Positions 34,443 through 41,322 of a DNA stretch of 64,000 bases are shown here, in pieces. Source of the stretch: DASXRA01 sp036502575 (GTDB lineage Bacteria; Actinomycetota; Actinomycetes; Mycobacteriales; Jatrophihabitantaceae). The stretch lies in assembly GCA_036502575.1 (NCBI GenBank), contig DASXYL010000001.1:1-64000 (forward strand), in the 5' to 3' direction. The notes beneath the pieces are model-generated. The model worked only from the letters and a program-made list of their open reading frames with translations, was not told the DNA's origin and ran no database searches. Both the position numbers and the translations under genes were made by a program. The stretch's first letter is position 1. Each line of letters starts with the position of its first letter.

Positions 34443-36430
34443 CGACGCCGACGAAGGTGTTGCCGAAGCGACTGCCTGCGGCTGGCCAGGGCGCCCGCAG
34501 CGGTGGTCCGCCCTGGATGGCGGCGGGTATGCCGGCCGAGAAGTCGATGAACTTCGGCCCGTCGGCGAAGCGCCTACTCGGTCGGCTGCGCCCCGAGCGG
34601 CACCGCGTGCTGGGCGTCATCGCGCTGGCGATCACCGGCGTGACCCTCACGGTGCTGGGCCCGCGCATCCTCGGCCACGCCACCAACATCATCTTCGCCG
34701 GCGTCCTCGGCTCGCATCTGCCGGGCGACCAGAGCGTGCAGCAGATCGCCGCCGCCGCCCGGGCGCGGGGCGACGGCAATTATGCCGATCTGCTGCTGCG
34801 CTCGAACGTCATCCCGGGTCGGGGCATCGACTTCACCCACCTGGGGCACGTGCTGATGCTCGTGCTCGGGCTCTACGTCTGCGCGAGCGTCTTCAACTGG
34901 TTGTCGGGGTACGTGCTCAACGACGTCGTACAGCGCACCATTCTGCGGCTGCGCGCCGACGTCGAGGACAAGGTCAATCGCCTGCCGTTGCAGTACTTCG
35001 ACAAACAGCCCCGCGGCGAGTTGCTGAGCCGGGTCACCAACGACATCGACAACGTCTCACAGAGCCTGCAGCAAACGATGAGCCAGTTGCTCACCTCGTT
35101 GCTGTCGATCGTGGGCGTGCTCGCGATGATGTTCGTGATTTCGCCGTTGTTGGCGCTCATAGCGCTCGTCGCCGTGCCGCTCTCGATCATCACGACCAGG
35201 CTGATCGCGCGGCGCTCGCAGAAGCAGTTCATCGCGCAGTGGAAGAACACCGGCCAGCTCAACGGGCAGATCGAGGAGGCGTTCACCGGCCACGAGCTCG
35301 TCACCGTGTTCGGACGGCGGCGTGAGGTCGCGCAGACGTTCGCCGAGAAGAACGACGAGCTGTTCGATGCGAGCTTCCGGGCCCAGTTCGTCTCCGGGAT
35401 CATCATGCCGGCGATGATGTTCATCGGGAACCTGAACTACGTGGCCGTCGCCGTGGTCGGTGGGCTGCGCGTGGCGTCCGGATCGATGAGCCTCGGCGAC
35501 GTCCAGGCTTTCATCCAGTACTCGCGGCAGTTCACCCAGCCGCTGACGCAGGTCGCCTCGATGGCCAACCTGTTGCAGTCCGGGGTGGCGTCGGCCGAGC
35601 GGGTGTTCGACCTGCTGGACGCGCCGGAGCAGTCGCCCGACCCGGTGCAGTCGGTGCGCGCGGACAACCCGTGTGGACGGGTCGAGTTCGAGCACGTCGC
35701 GTTCCGGTACGAGGAAGATCGTCCGCTCATCGACGACCTGTCGCTGATCGCCGAGCCCGGTCACACCATCGCGATCGTCGGGCCGACCGGCGCCGGCAAG
35801 ACGACGCTGGTCAACCTGATCATGCGGTTCTACGAGTTGGACGGCGGGCGCATCACGCTTGACGGCGTCGACATCACGACGATGTCCCGCCACGACCTGC
35901 GTTCGCAGACCGGCATGGTTCTACAGGACGCCTGGCTATTCGGCGGAACAATCCGCGACAACATCGCCTACGGCAACCCGGCCGCGTCCGAGGAGGAGAT
36001 CCTCGCCGCCGCGAAGGCCACCTACGTCGACCGGTTCGTGCGCGGGCTGCCCGACGGGTACGACACCGTCATCGACGAGCAGACGAGCAACATCAGCGCC
36101 GGGCAGAAGCAGCTGATCACGATCGCCCGGGCGTTCCTCGCCGATCCGTCGCTGCTGATCCTGGACGAGGCAACGTCGTCGGTGGACACGCGCACCGAGG
36201 TGCTCGTCCAGCGCGCGATGGCCGCACTGCGCACCAACCGCACGAGCTTCGTGATCGCCCACCGGCTGTCGACCATCCGCGACGCGGACCTCATCCTGGT
36301 CATGGAGAACGGCACGATCGTCGAGCAGGGGACGCACGCTTCCCTGCTGGAGCGGCGGGGCGCGTACTTCGAGCTCTACAACGCCCAGTTCACCCAGCCG
36401 GCCGACGAGGCGCTCGAACCGTCCGTGTAG
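34439..36430 (+). CDS. Heterodimeric ABC exporter, subunit 2
   Basis: 663 residues. An N-terminal extension of about 50 residues precedes six membrane segments; an enlarged first extracytoplasmic loop (about residues 90-130, with SHLPGDQSVQQIAAAARARGDG) separates the first two. The nucleotide-binding domain has Walker A IVGPTGAGKTTLVNLIMR, Walker B LLILDEATSSVDTRTE and a canonical H-loop IAHRLSTI, while the signature is NISAGQKQL with Ala for the first Gly. It complements the Gln H-loop of subunit 1, giving one competent and one weak ATP site. Confidence 0.92.
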   Translation: MTTPTKVLPKRLPAAGQGARSGGPPWMAAGMPAEKSMNFGPSAKRLLGRLRPERHRVLGVIALAITGVTLTVLGPRILGHATNIIFAGVLGSHLPGDQSVQQIAAAARARGDGNYADLLLRSNVIPGRGIDFTHLGHVLMLVLGLYVCASVFNWLSGYVLNDVVQRTILRLRADVEDKVNRLPLQYFDKQPRGELLSRVTNDIDNVSQSLQQTMSQLLTSLLSIVGVLAMMFVISPLLALIALVAVPLSIITTRLIARRSQKQFIAQWKNTGQLNGQIEEAFTGHELVTVFGRRREVAQTFAEKNDELFDASFRAQFVSGIIMPAMMFIGNLNYVAVAVVGGLRVASGSMSLGDVQAFIQYSRQFTQPLTQVASMANLLQSGVASAERVFDLLDAPEQSPDPVQSVRADNPCGRVEFEHVAFRYEEDRPLIDDLSLIAEPGHTIAIVGPTGAGKTTLVNLIMRFYELDGGRITLDGVDITTMSRHDLRSQTGMVLQDAWLFGGTIRDNIAYGNPAASEEEILAAAKATYVDRFVRGLPDGYDTVIDEQTSNISAGQKQLITIARAFLADPSLLILDEATSSVDTRTEVLVQRAMAALRTNRTSFVIAHRLSTIRDADLILVMENGTIVEQGTHASLLERRGAYFELYNAQFTQPADEALEPSV

Positions 36431-36435
36431 AGCCC

Positions 36436-36482
36436 GGTTTTGGTCATTCAGAGGGCTCAGGGGCGTCCGAATGACCAAAACC
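36436..36482. repeat. GGTTTTGGTCA-family palindrome, copy 1
   Basis: GGTTTTGGTCATTC (36436-36449) pairs with GAATGACCAAAACC (36469-36482), 19-base loop. It fills the 55-base gap between the exporter gene stop and the convergent MerR gene stop, so it probably ends both transcripts. Confidence 0.85.
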
Positions 36483-36485
36483 AGA

Positions 36486-37106
36486 TCAGGTGCGGGCCGA
36501 GACGTCCTCTTCGGCGAGCCGGCGTAGCGCGAGCAGCAGCGGGTCGCCGAGCAGGGTGGCGAGCACGGCCAGCTCGATGAGCCGCTCACGGTCCTTGACC
36601 TCGGCGATCATCGCCAGGTCGAGTTCGGCGACGTCGTGCATGGCCCGGGCGTATCCGGCCAGCCGCTCGAGCACGACGTCCGCACCGAGTGCGCGGATGG
36701 TGGCAATGGCCTCGGCCGCGTTCCGCCACGCCGGGTTGTCGGACTTGACGGCCCAGCCCAGCTTCCCGATCAGCGCGGTCAGCTCGGCGTCGCCGGCGGC
36801 CAGGCCCGGGTCGTCGTCGGCCAGGGCCGCTCGGACGGGGACGCTGTGCAGCACCTGGCTCAGCAGCTTGTGCCGGCCCCGCTCGGTCGAGTCGATGGCT
36901 GCGACCGCATCGCGAACCCCGGCGATGGACAGGCCCGCGACGTCGACCAGCGCGCGGATGAGCTTGAGCCGGCGCACGTGGCGCTCGTCGTACTGGGCCT
37001 GGTTCCGGCTGGTCAGTTCGCCGGCGGGAAGCAGTCCGTCGCGCAGGTAGTACTTGATCGTCGGCACGGCGACCCCGGAGGCCCGGCTCAGTTCGGCGAT
37101 CCGCAC
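36486..37106 (-). CDS. MerR-family transcriptional regulator
   Basis: About 206 residues from GTG 37106. The MerR winged helix-turn-helix is plain: VRIAELSRASGVAVPTIKYYLRDGLLPAGELTSRNQAQYDERHVRRLKLIRALVDVAGLSI, followed by a long helical effector domain without the metal-binding Cys of the metalloregulators. ATG 37139 would add 11 residues with no domain value. It is divergent from the truncated carotenoid oxygenase fragment, which may once have been its target. Confidence 0.88.
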   Translation of the reverse strand: MRIAELSRASGVAVPTIKYYLRDGLLPAGELTSRNQAQYDERHVRRLKLIRALVDVAGLSIAGVRDAVAAIDSTERGRHKLLSQVLHSVPVRAALADDDPGLAAGDAELTALIGKLGWAVKSDNPAWRNAAEAIATIRALGADVVLERLAGYARAMHDVAELDLAMIAEVKDRERLIELAVLATLLGDPLLLALRRLAEEDVSART

Positions 37107-37134
37107 GCACCCACCCTCTTCCTGCACCGGCAGC

Positions 37135-37506
37135 TTCAACCGTTACGTGTACAGCCCGACGACCCCGATGGGCTCGGTCCGGCACAATCTGATCGTCAAG
37201 CACGACACCATCACCGGGGTGGAGCGAGCGCACCATCTCGGGGCCGGTCGGGTGTCCGGCGAGGCGGTCTTCGTGCCGTCCAAGCATCGGTCCAAGCATC
37301 CGTCCGGCGAGGACGACGGCTGGCTGATGACCATCGTGCACGACCTGACCCGGCCGGGCGCCGCGCTGGTCATCCTGGACGCGGCCGCGCCCGAGCGGCG
37401 ACCGGTCGCCACGATCCACCTGCCGCGGCGGGTTCCGTACGGCTACCACGGTGAGTGGATCGATGACGCGGCCATCGGGGTGAACGCCCGGTCGGGTGGT
37501 GCGTGA
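37135..37506 (+). pseudogene. 3' fragment of a carotenoid cleavage oxygenase gene
   Basis: The frame reads FNRYVYSPTTP..., GEAVFVPSKH, EDDGWLMTIVHDL and IHLPRRVPYGYHGEWID, the C-terminal quarter of RPE65/carotenoid oxygenase proteins; the HG in GYHGEW is the last iron-binding His. The first three quarters of the family, with the other three His ligands, are missing, and the homology begins just outside the start of the divergent MerR gene. There is no credible start. A deletion or rearrangement removed the 5' part. Confidence 0.8.
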
Positions 37507-37527
37507 CCTCGAACCCTCCGTGTGACG

Positions 37528-37576
37528 CGGTTTTGGTCATTCGGACGCTGCTACGCCGTCCGAATGACCAAAACCG
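37528..37576. repeat. GGTTTTGGTCA-family palindrome, copy 2
   Basis: CGGTTTTGGTCATTCGGACG (37528-37547), 9-base loop, and its exact mirror at 37557-37576: a perfect 20-bp stem. It lies between the carotenoid-oxygenase fragment and the stop of the convergent methyltransferase gene. Confidence 0.9.
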
Positions 37577-37578
37577 GG

Positions 37579-38412
37579 CTAGGCGCGGGCGATCGCCAGG
37601 TTGGCGGCGGCGGTCGAGCGCACCATGCCGTCGCTGGTGATCGGCAGCGCGGCCCGGGCGACGGCGTCGACCAGGCGCTGGTGGCCGGCGTCGTCCAGCG
37701 CCGCGACGTCCGGCGCCACGGGGGTGACCGACAGGGTCTCGACCAGCTGGGCGGCCCCGCCGTCGAACACCAGTGGCAGCTCGTGCCGGGCGACCGCGAT
37801 CTCGGTGAACCCCGCCGCATCGAGCAGTGCGGCCAGCTCGTCCGGGTCGGCCAAGCCCCACGGACCGCTGCGATAGGTCGTTGCCAGCTGCTCGCCCAGC
37901 ACCTCGGCGATGCCGTCCGCGAGCGCGTTGAACGGCGGGCACTCGGCGATGTCGCGCCACAGGGCGATGCCCAGCCGGCCGCCCGGTCGCAGCACGCGGC
38001 GCATCTCGGCGAGCGCGGCCGGCCGGTCCGGGAAGAACTGCAGGCCGTGCTGGCAGGTCACCACGTCGACGTCGTCATCGGACATGTCGAGCTTGTCGGC
38101 CGGCCCCTCGAGGTACTCGATCGGCGCGCCGCCGTCGACCGGCGGCTTGCCGCGGGCGATCGCGAGCATCGCCGGACTGAAGTCGACGCCGGTCACCCGT
38201 CCGGTCGGCCCGACCCGGTGCGCCGCCGCCCGGGCGACGGTGCCCGGACCGCACGCCACGTCCAGCACCTGCTCGCCGGGTTGGAGGGCGAGCTGGTCGA
38301 GCAGCACCTCGGCCCACGGTTCGAACAGCCGCGGCACCATGATGCCGTCGTAGTCGCGGCGCATGGCGTCGTTGCCGGCCGACGCGAATCGGGCGCTCCA
38401 GTTGGTCGTCAT
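37579..38412 (-). CDS. Class I SAM-dependent methyltransferase
   Basis: 277 residues from ATG 38412. Motif I is VLDVACGPGTVARAAA, the acidic loop ends VTGVDFSPAMLAIAR, motif IV is DVVTCQHGLQFFPDR and the post-motif is VLRPGGRLGIALWRD; this is the UbiE/Coq5-like pattern. The C-terminal half probably binds a small-molecule acceptor. Substrate unknown. Ends three bases after the palindrome. Divergent from the cyclase gene at 38489. Confidence 0.88.
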   Translation of the reverse strand: MTTNWSARFASAGNDAMRRDYDGIMVPRLFEPWAEVLLDQLALQPGEQVLDVACGPGTVARAAAHRVGPTGRVTGVDFSPAMLAIARGKPPVDGGAPIEYLEGPADKLDMSDDDVDVVTCQHGLQFFPDRPAALAEMRRVLRPGGRLGIALWRDIAECPPFNALADGIAEVLGEQLATTYRSGPWGLADPDELAALLDAAGFTEIAVARHELPLVFDGGAAQLVETLSVTPVAPDVAALDDAGHQRLVDAVARAALPITSDGMVRSTAAANLAIARA

Positions 38413-38488
38413 CAAGCCCACCCCCCAGTTGCGCGAAGCCTGCTCCGGCGACCGCGGCCCGTCAATCTCCTTTGCGCGATAGGGCACT

Positions 38489-39403
38489 ATGACGTTCGTG
38501 CCGGACTATCGCGCGAGCTTCGACGCAACCGTGACATTCCGCAACGGTGGTGGCTTGTCGGCCCAGGGCTTTCGGCTGGACCTGCCCGGGCCGGACGTGT
38601 CGGCGGCCGATATCGGGACGCTGTTCGTCCAGCATCTGGGCCTGCTCATGGTCGATCGCGTCGACATCACCAACCTGGACGTGTTCGAGGAGCAGCACAA
38701 GGGCTCGCGGGGCGGGCCGGTTTCGTCGGGTGCGTCGCGGCGGATCGTCGAGCTGAACCACATCATCCGGGCCGGGATGGTCACCTATCCCGGACTGCCC
38801 GGACCCGAGATCGAACCGTTCCTGACCCGGGAGGCATCGCGTGCCCAGTACGCCCGCGGTACCGAGTTCCAGATCGACCGGGTGACGCTCGTCGGCAACA
38901 CGGGCACGTACCTGGACAGCCCGTTTCATCGCTACCCGACCGGCGTCGACCTGGCCGGGCTGCCGCTGTCGTCCGTCGCGGATCTGCCGATCGTCGTCGC
39001 CCGGCTGACCGGTAGCGACGATCGGGCGATCGATGTTGCCGCCCTGGCTGCGCTGCCCGTCGCCGGATGTGCAGTCTTGCTGCATACCGGATGGGACCAG
39101 CACTGGGGTACGCCGGCGTACGGTTCGGGTCAGGCGCCGTACCTGACCGGGGCGGCCGCGCAGTGGTTGGTCGATGCCGGCGCGGTCCTGGTCGGCATCG
39201 ACGCGGTGAACGTCGACGACGCGGTGCCCGGCGGTGAGCGCCCGGCGCACACGACGCTGCTCGCCGCCGACGTCCCGGTCGTCGAGCACCTGACCGGTCT
39301 GGATCAGCTGCCCGCCACGGGCGCCCGCCTGCACGCCGTGCCCCTACGCCTCGAGTCGGTCGGCACGTTCTCAGTACGCGCCTACGCCGTGGTCGGCGGC
39401 TGA
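38489..39403 (+). CDS. Two-domain protein: small actinobacterial domain fused to cyclase-family hydrolase
   Basis: 304 residues. Residues 1-75 (DATVTFRNGGGLSAQGFRLD, LFVQHLGLLMVDRVDI) match a small stand-alone protein family that I know only as hypothetical. Residues 85-300 are a kynurenine formamidase/cyclase-like domain (VELNHIIRAGMVTYPGLPGP, VGIDAVNVDD). The metal-binding motif of the family, HxGTHxDxPxH, reads NTGTYLDSPFH: the first and second His are Asn and Tyr, while Asp and the last His remain. It may bind metal differently or act non-hydrolytically. The fusion puts both domains in one chain. Confidence 0.8.
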   Translation: MTFVPDYRASFDATVTFRNGGGLSAQGFRLDLPGPDVSAADIGTLFVQHLGLLMVDRVDITNLDVFEEQHKGSRGGPVSSGASRRIVELNHIIRAGMVTYPGLPGPEIEPFLTREASRAQYARGTEFQIDRVTLVGNTGTYLDSPFHRYPTGVDLAGLPLSSVADLPIVVARLTGSDDRAIDVAALAALPVAGCAVLLHTGWDQHWGTPAYGSGQAPYLTGAAAQWLVDAGAVLVGIDAVNVDDAVPGGERPAHTTLLAADVPVVEHLTGLDQLPATGARLHAVPLRLESVGTFSVRAYAVVGG

Positions 39404-39423
39404 CCAGGGCGGCGATACTCGGC

Positions 39424-39472
39424 GATGATCTCGGAGTTGTGGCTGAATAGCGACCACAACTCCGAGATCATC
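39424..39472. repeat. Perfect 19-bp inverted repeat between convergent genes
   Basis: GATGATCTCGGAGTTGTGG (39424-39442), 11-base loop, exact mirror at 39454-39472. It occupies the gap between the cyclase gene stop (39403) and the convergent glyoxalase gene stop (39486). Probable two-way terminator. Confidence 0.88.
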
Positions 39473-39485
39473 ATGGGACGGCGGG

Positions 39486-39845
39486 TCAGGCTTGTTGGAA
39501 CTCGAGGCGGTTGCCGAACGGGTCGTGCGTGTGGAAGCGGCGCACGCCGGGTAGCTCGCCGTCGGTGTGGAGGCAGTCGTGGCCGGCGGCCGTGAGGCGG
39601 GCGGCCAGCCCGTCCAGGTCGTCCACCAGGAATGCCGGATGGGCCTTGCGCGCCGGCTGGAACGGCTCCTCGACGCCGAGGTGCAACACCGCCGCCCCGG
39701 ACCTGAACCAGCAGCCACCCCGGGCGGTCAAAGCCGCCGGCTTGGGCGCCTCGGCCAGCTCGAGCAAGCCGCCGTAGAACGCCCGGGCGTCCGACTCGGC
39801 GCCCGAAGGGATCGCCACCTGCACGTGGTCGTATCCGCGGATCAC
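39486..39845 (-). CDS. Glyoxalase/VOC superfamily protein
   Basis: 119 residues from a GTG that overlaps the stop of the methyltransferase gene (GTGA). One VOC module pair: GYDHVQVAIPSGAESDARAFYGGLLEL and HPAFLVDDLDGLAARLTAAGHD, ending FHTHDPFGNRLEFQQ. The His near the start and the Glu near the end are the usual metal ligands. Substrate unknown; short VOC proteins of this kind are often resistance or detoxification proteins. Coupled with the upstream Tam-like gene. Confidence 0.88.
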   Translation of the reverse strand: MIRGYDHVQVAIPSGAESDARAFYGGLLELAEAPKPAALTARGGCWFRSGAAVLHLGVEEPFQPARKAHPAFLVDDLDGLAARLTAAGHDCLHTDGELPGVRRFHTHDPFGNRLEFQQA

Positions 39846-40606
39846 GGCTTGTGCCCCACGCAGAAGATTCGCCGGAACGGGAACAGCGTGCCGTGCGCGC
39901 CGGCCGGGTAGGCCGCGCGCAATTCCGACGCGAACGACGCCTCGAACTCGGCCCGCTCGGTGGGGTCGATCAGGGCGGCCAGCACCGGACGCAGGCCGGT
40001 ACCGCGCACCCATTCGAGCACCGGGTCAGCGCCCGGCAGTACGTGCACGTACGTCGTCTCCCAGGCGTCGGCCTGCCACCCGGCGTCCAGCAGCAGTGCT
40101 GAGTACTGCGACGGGGTGTCCACCGGGTCGTCGTGGCGCAGCACGTCCCCCAGTTGTGCCTTCCAGCGGGGCGAGGACGCGACCGAGCGCATCAGCGCAT
40201 GCGACGGCGAGTCGAAGTTGCCGGGCACCTGCCAGGCCAGCCACGCTCCGGACGGCAGCGCCGCAGCCCACGACCGCAACAGCGAGCGGTGCGAGGGCAC
40301 CCACTGGAACGCGGCGTTGCTCACCACGACGTCCGTGTCCGGCGCCGGCTGCCAATCGGCGATGTCGCCGACCCGGAACGTCACGCGCTCCGCCGCGGCT
40401 GAAGCGATCATCTCCGGCGACGAGTCGATGCCCTCCACCACGGCCGAGGGCCAGCGGGCCGCCAACAGCCCGGTGAGCGAACCCGGCCCGCAGCCCAGGT
40501 CGACCACCCGGCGCGGAGCCGACGCGCCGACGCGCGCGGTCAGGTCAAGGAACGGACGGTCGCGCTCGCTGGCGAACTTGCCGTACTGCTGGGGGTCCCA
40601 TCGCAC
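39842..40606 (-). CDS. tam: Trans-aconitate 2-methyltransferase-like protein
   Basis: 254 residues. Starts MRWDPQQYGKFASERDRPFLDLTARV, the Tam signature, with SAM motif VVDLGCGPGSLTGLLAARWP, then GIDSSPEMIASA and the pair VVSNAAFQWVPSH and LAWQVPGNFDSPSH. The enzyme methylates trans-aconitate, a by-product that inhibits the citric acid cycle. GTG start. Divergent from marR with tandem palindromes in between, so it is the probable target of that regulator. Confidence 0.9.
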   Translation of the reverse strand: MRWDPQQYGKFASERDRPFLDLTARVGASAPRRVVDLGCGPGSLTGLLAARWPSAVVEGIDSSPEMIASAAAERVTFRVGDIADWQPAPDTDVVVSNAAFQWVPSHRSLLRSWAAALPSGAWLAWQVPGNFDSPSHALMRSVASSPRWKAQLGDVLRHDDPVDTPSQYSALLLDAGWQADAWETTYVHVLPGADPVLEWVRGTGLRPVLAALIDPTERAEFEASFASELRAAYPAGAHGTLFPFRRIFCVGHKP

Positions 40607-40614
40607 AAGCAGAT

Positions 40615-40653
40615 CCTCTCGACGTCAAGAGAGTATCTCTTGGTGTCAAGAGA
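40615..40653. promoter_or_regulatory. Tandem MarR-type operators
   Basis: TCTCTTGGTGTCAAGAGA (40636-40653) is a near-perfect palindrome, and CCTCTCGACGTCAAGAGA (40615-40632) is a second copy 21 bp away. They sit in the 104-base divergent region between tam and the MarR gene, so one regulator can control both. Confidence 0.75.
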
Positions 40654-40710
40654 CGTGGCACAATGATCAGTCGGCGAGCGCACGTGCGAGCGCGAGGAGC
40701 AGGAGGCACC

Positions 40711-41217
40711 GTGTCTGACGAGGTTGACGAGATCGTCGAGGCGTGGCGCCGCGAACGGGCCGACCTCGACGTCGAACCGCTGCAGATCCTCTCCCGCATC
40801 AGCCGGCTCGCCGACGTCCTGGACGAACGGCGCGCCGCGGCATTCGTCGAACACGGCTTGCAGGCGCACGAGTTCGACGTGCTGGCCGCCCTTCGCCGCA
40901 GTGGTGAGCCGTTCGAGCTCACAGCGGGTGAACTGTGTGCCGCCACCTACGTCACCTCCGGGACGATGACCAGCCGGCTCGACCGTCTCGTCACTCGCAA
41001 GCTGGTGATCCGCCGCCCGGACGACGACGACGGGCGTCTGGTGCGGGTGCGCCTCACGGCCGCCGGACGCCGCCGCGTCGACGGGGCGATGACCGCGCTG
41101 CTCGACTCGGAACGCGAACTGGTCGGCACGCTGACCGCGCCGAAACGCGAGCGGCTGGCCGGCACGCTGCGTGAATTGCTGGCCGCAGCCGTGTCGCGTC
41201 ATACGCCGTCACGGTAA
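40711..41217 (+). CDS. MarR-family transcriptional regulator
   Basis: 168 residues from GTG 40711, preceded by CAGGAGG at good spacing. Winged helix-turn-helix: LQAHEFDVLAALRRSGEPFELTAGELCAATYVTSGTMTSRLDRLVTRKLVIRRPDDDDGRLVRVRLTAAG region, with the DDDGR wing. Likely represses itself and the divergent tam-glyoxalase operon through the two palindromes. Inducer unknown. Confidence 0.92.
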   Translation: MSDEVDEIVEAWRRERADLDVEPLQILSRISRLADVLDERRAAAFVEHGLQAHEFDVLAALRRSGEPFELTAGELCAATYVTSGTMTSRLDRLVTRKLVIRRPDDDDGRLVRVRLTAAGRRRVDGAMTALLDSERELVGTLTAPKRERLAGTLRELLAAAVSRHTPSR

Positions 41218-41322
41218 CTATCCGGGAACTGCCTGTGTCTGTGACGTAGCGAACCTGAGAACGATACGAGGCCTCCGGACGGCGTAGCTAGGCTGGCGGC
41301 GGGGAGTGCGGATTCTCAAGGA

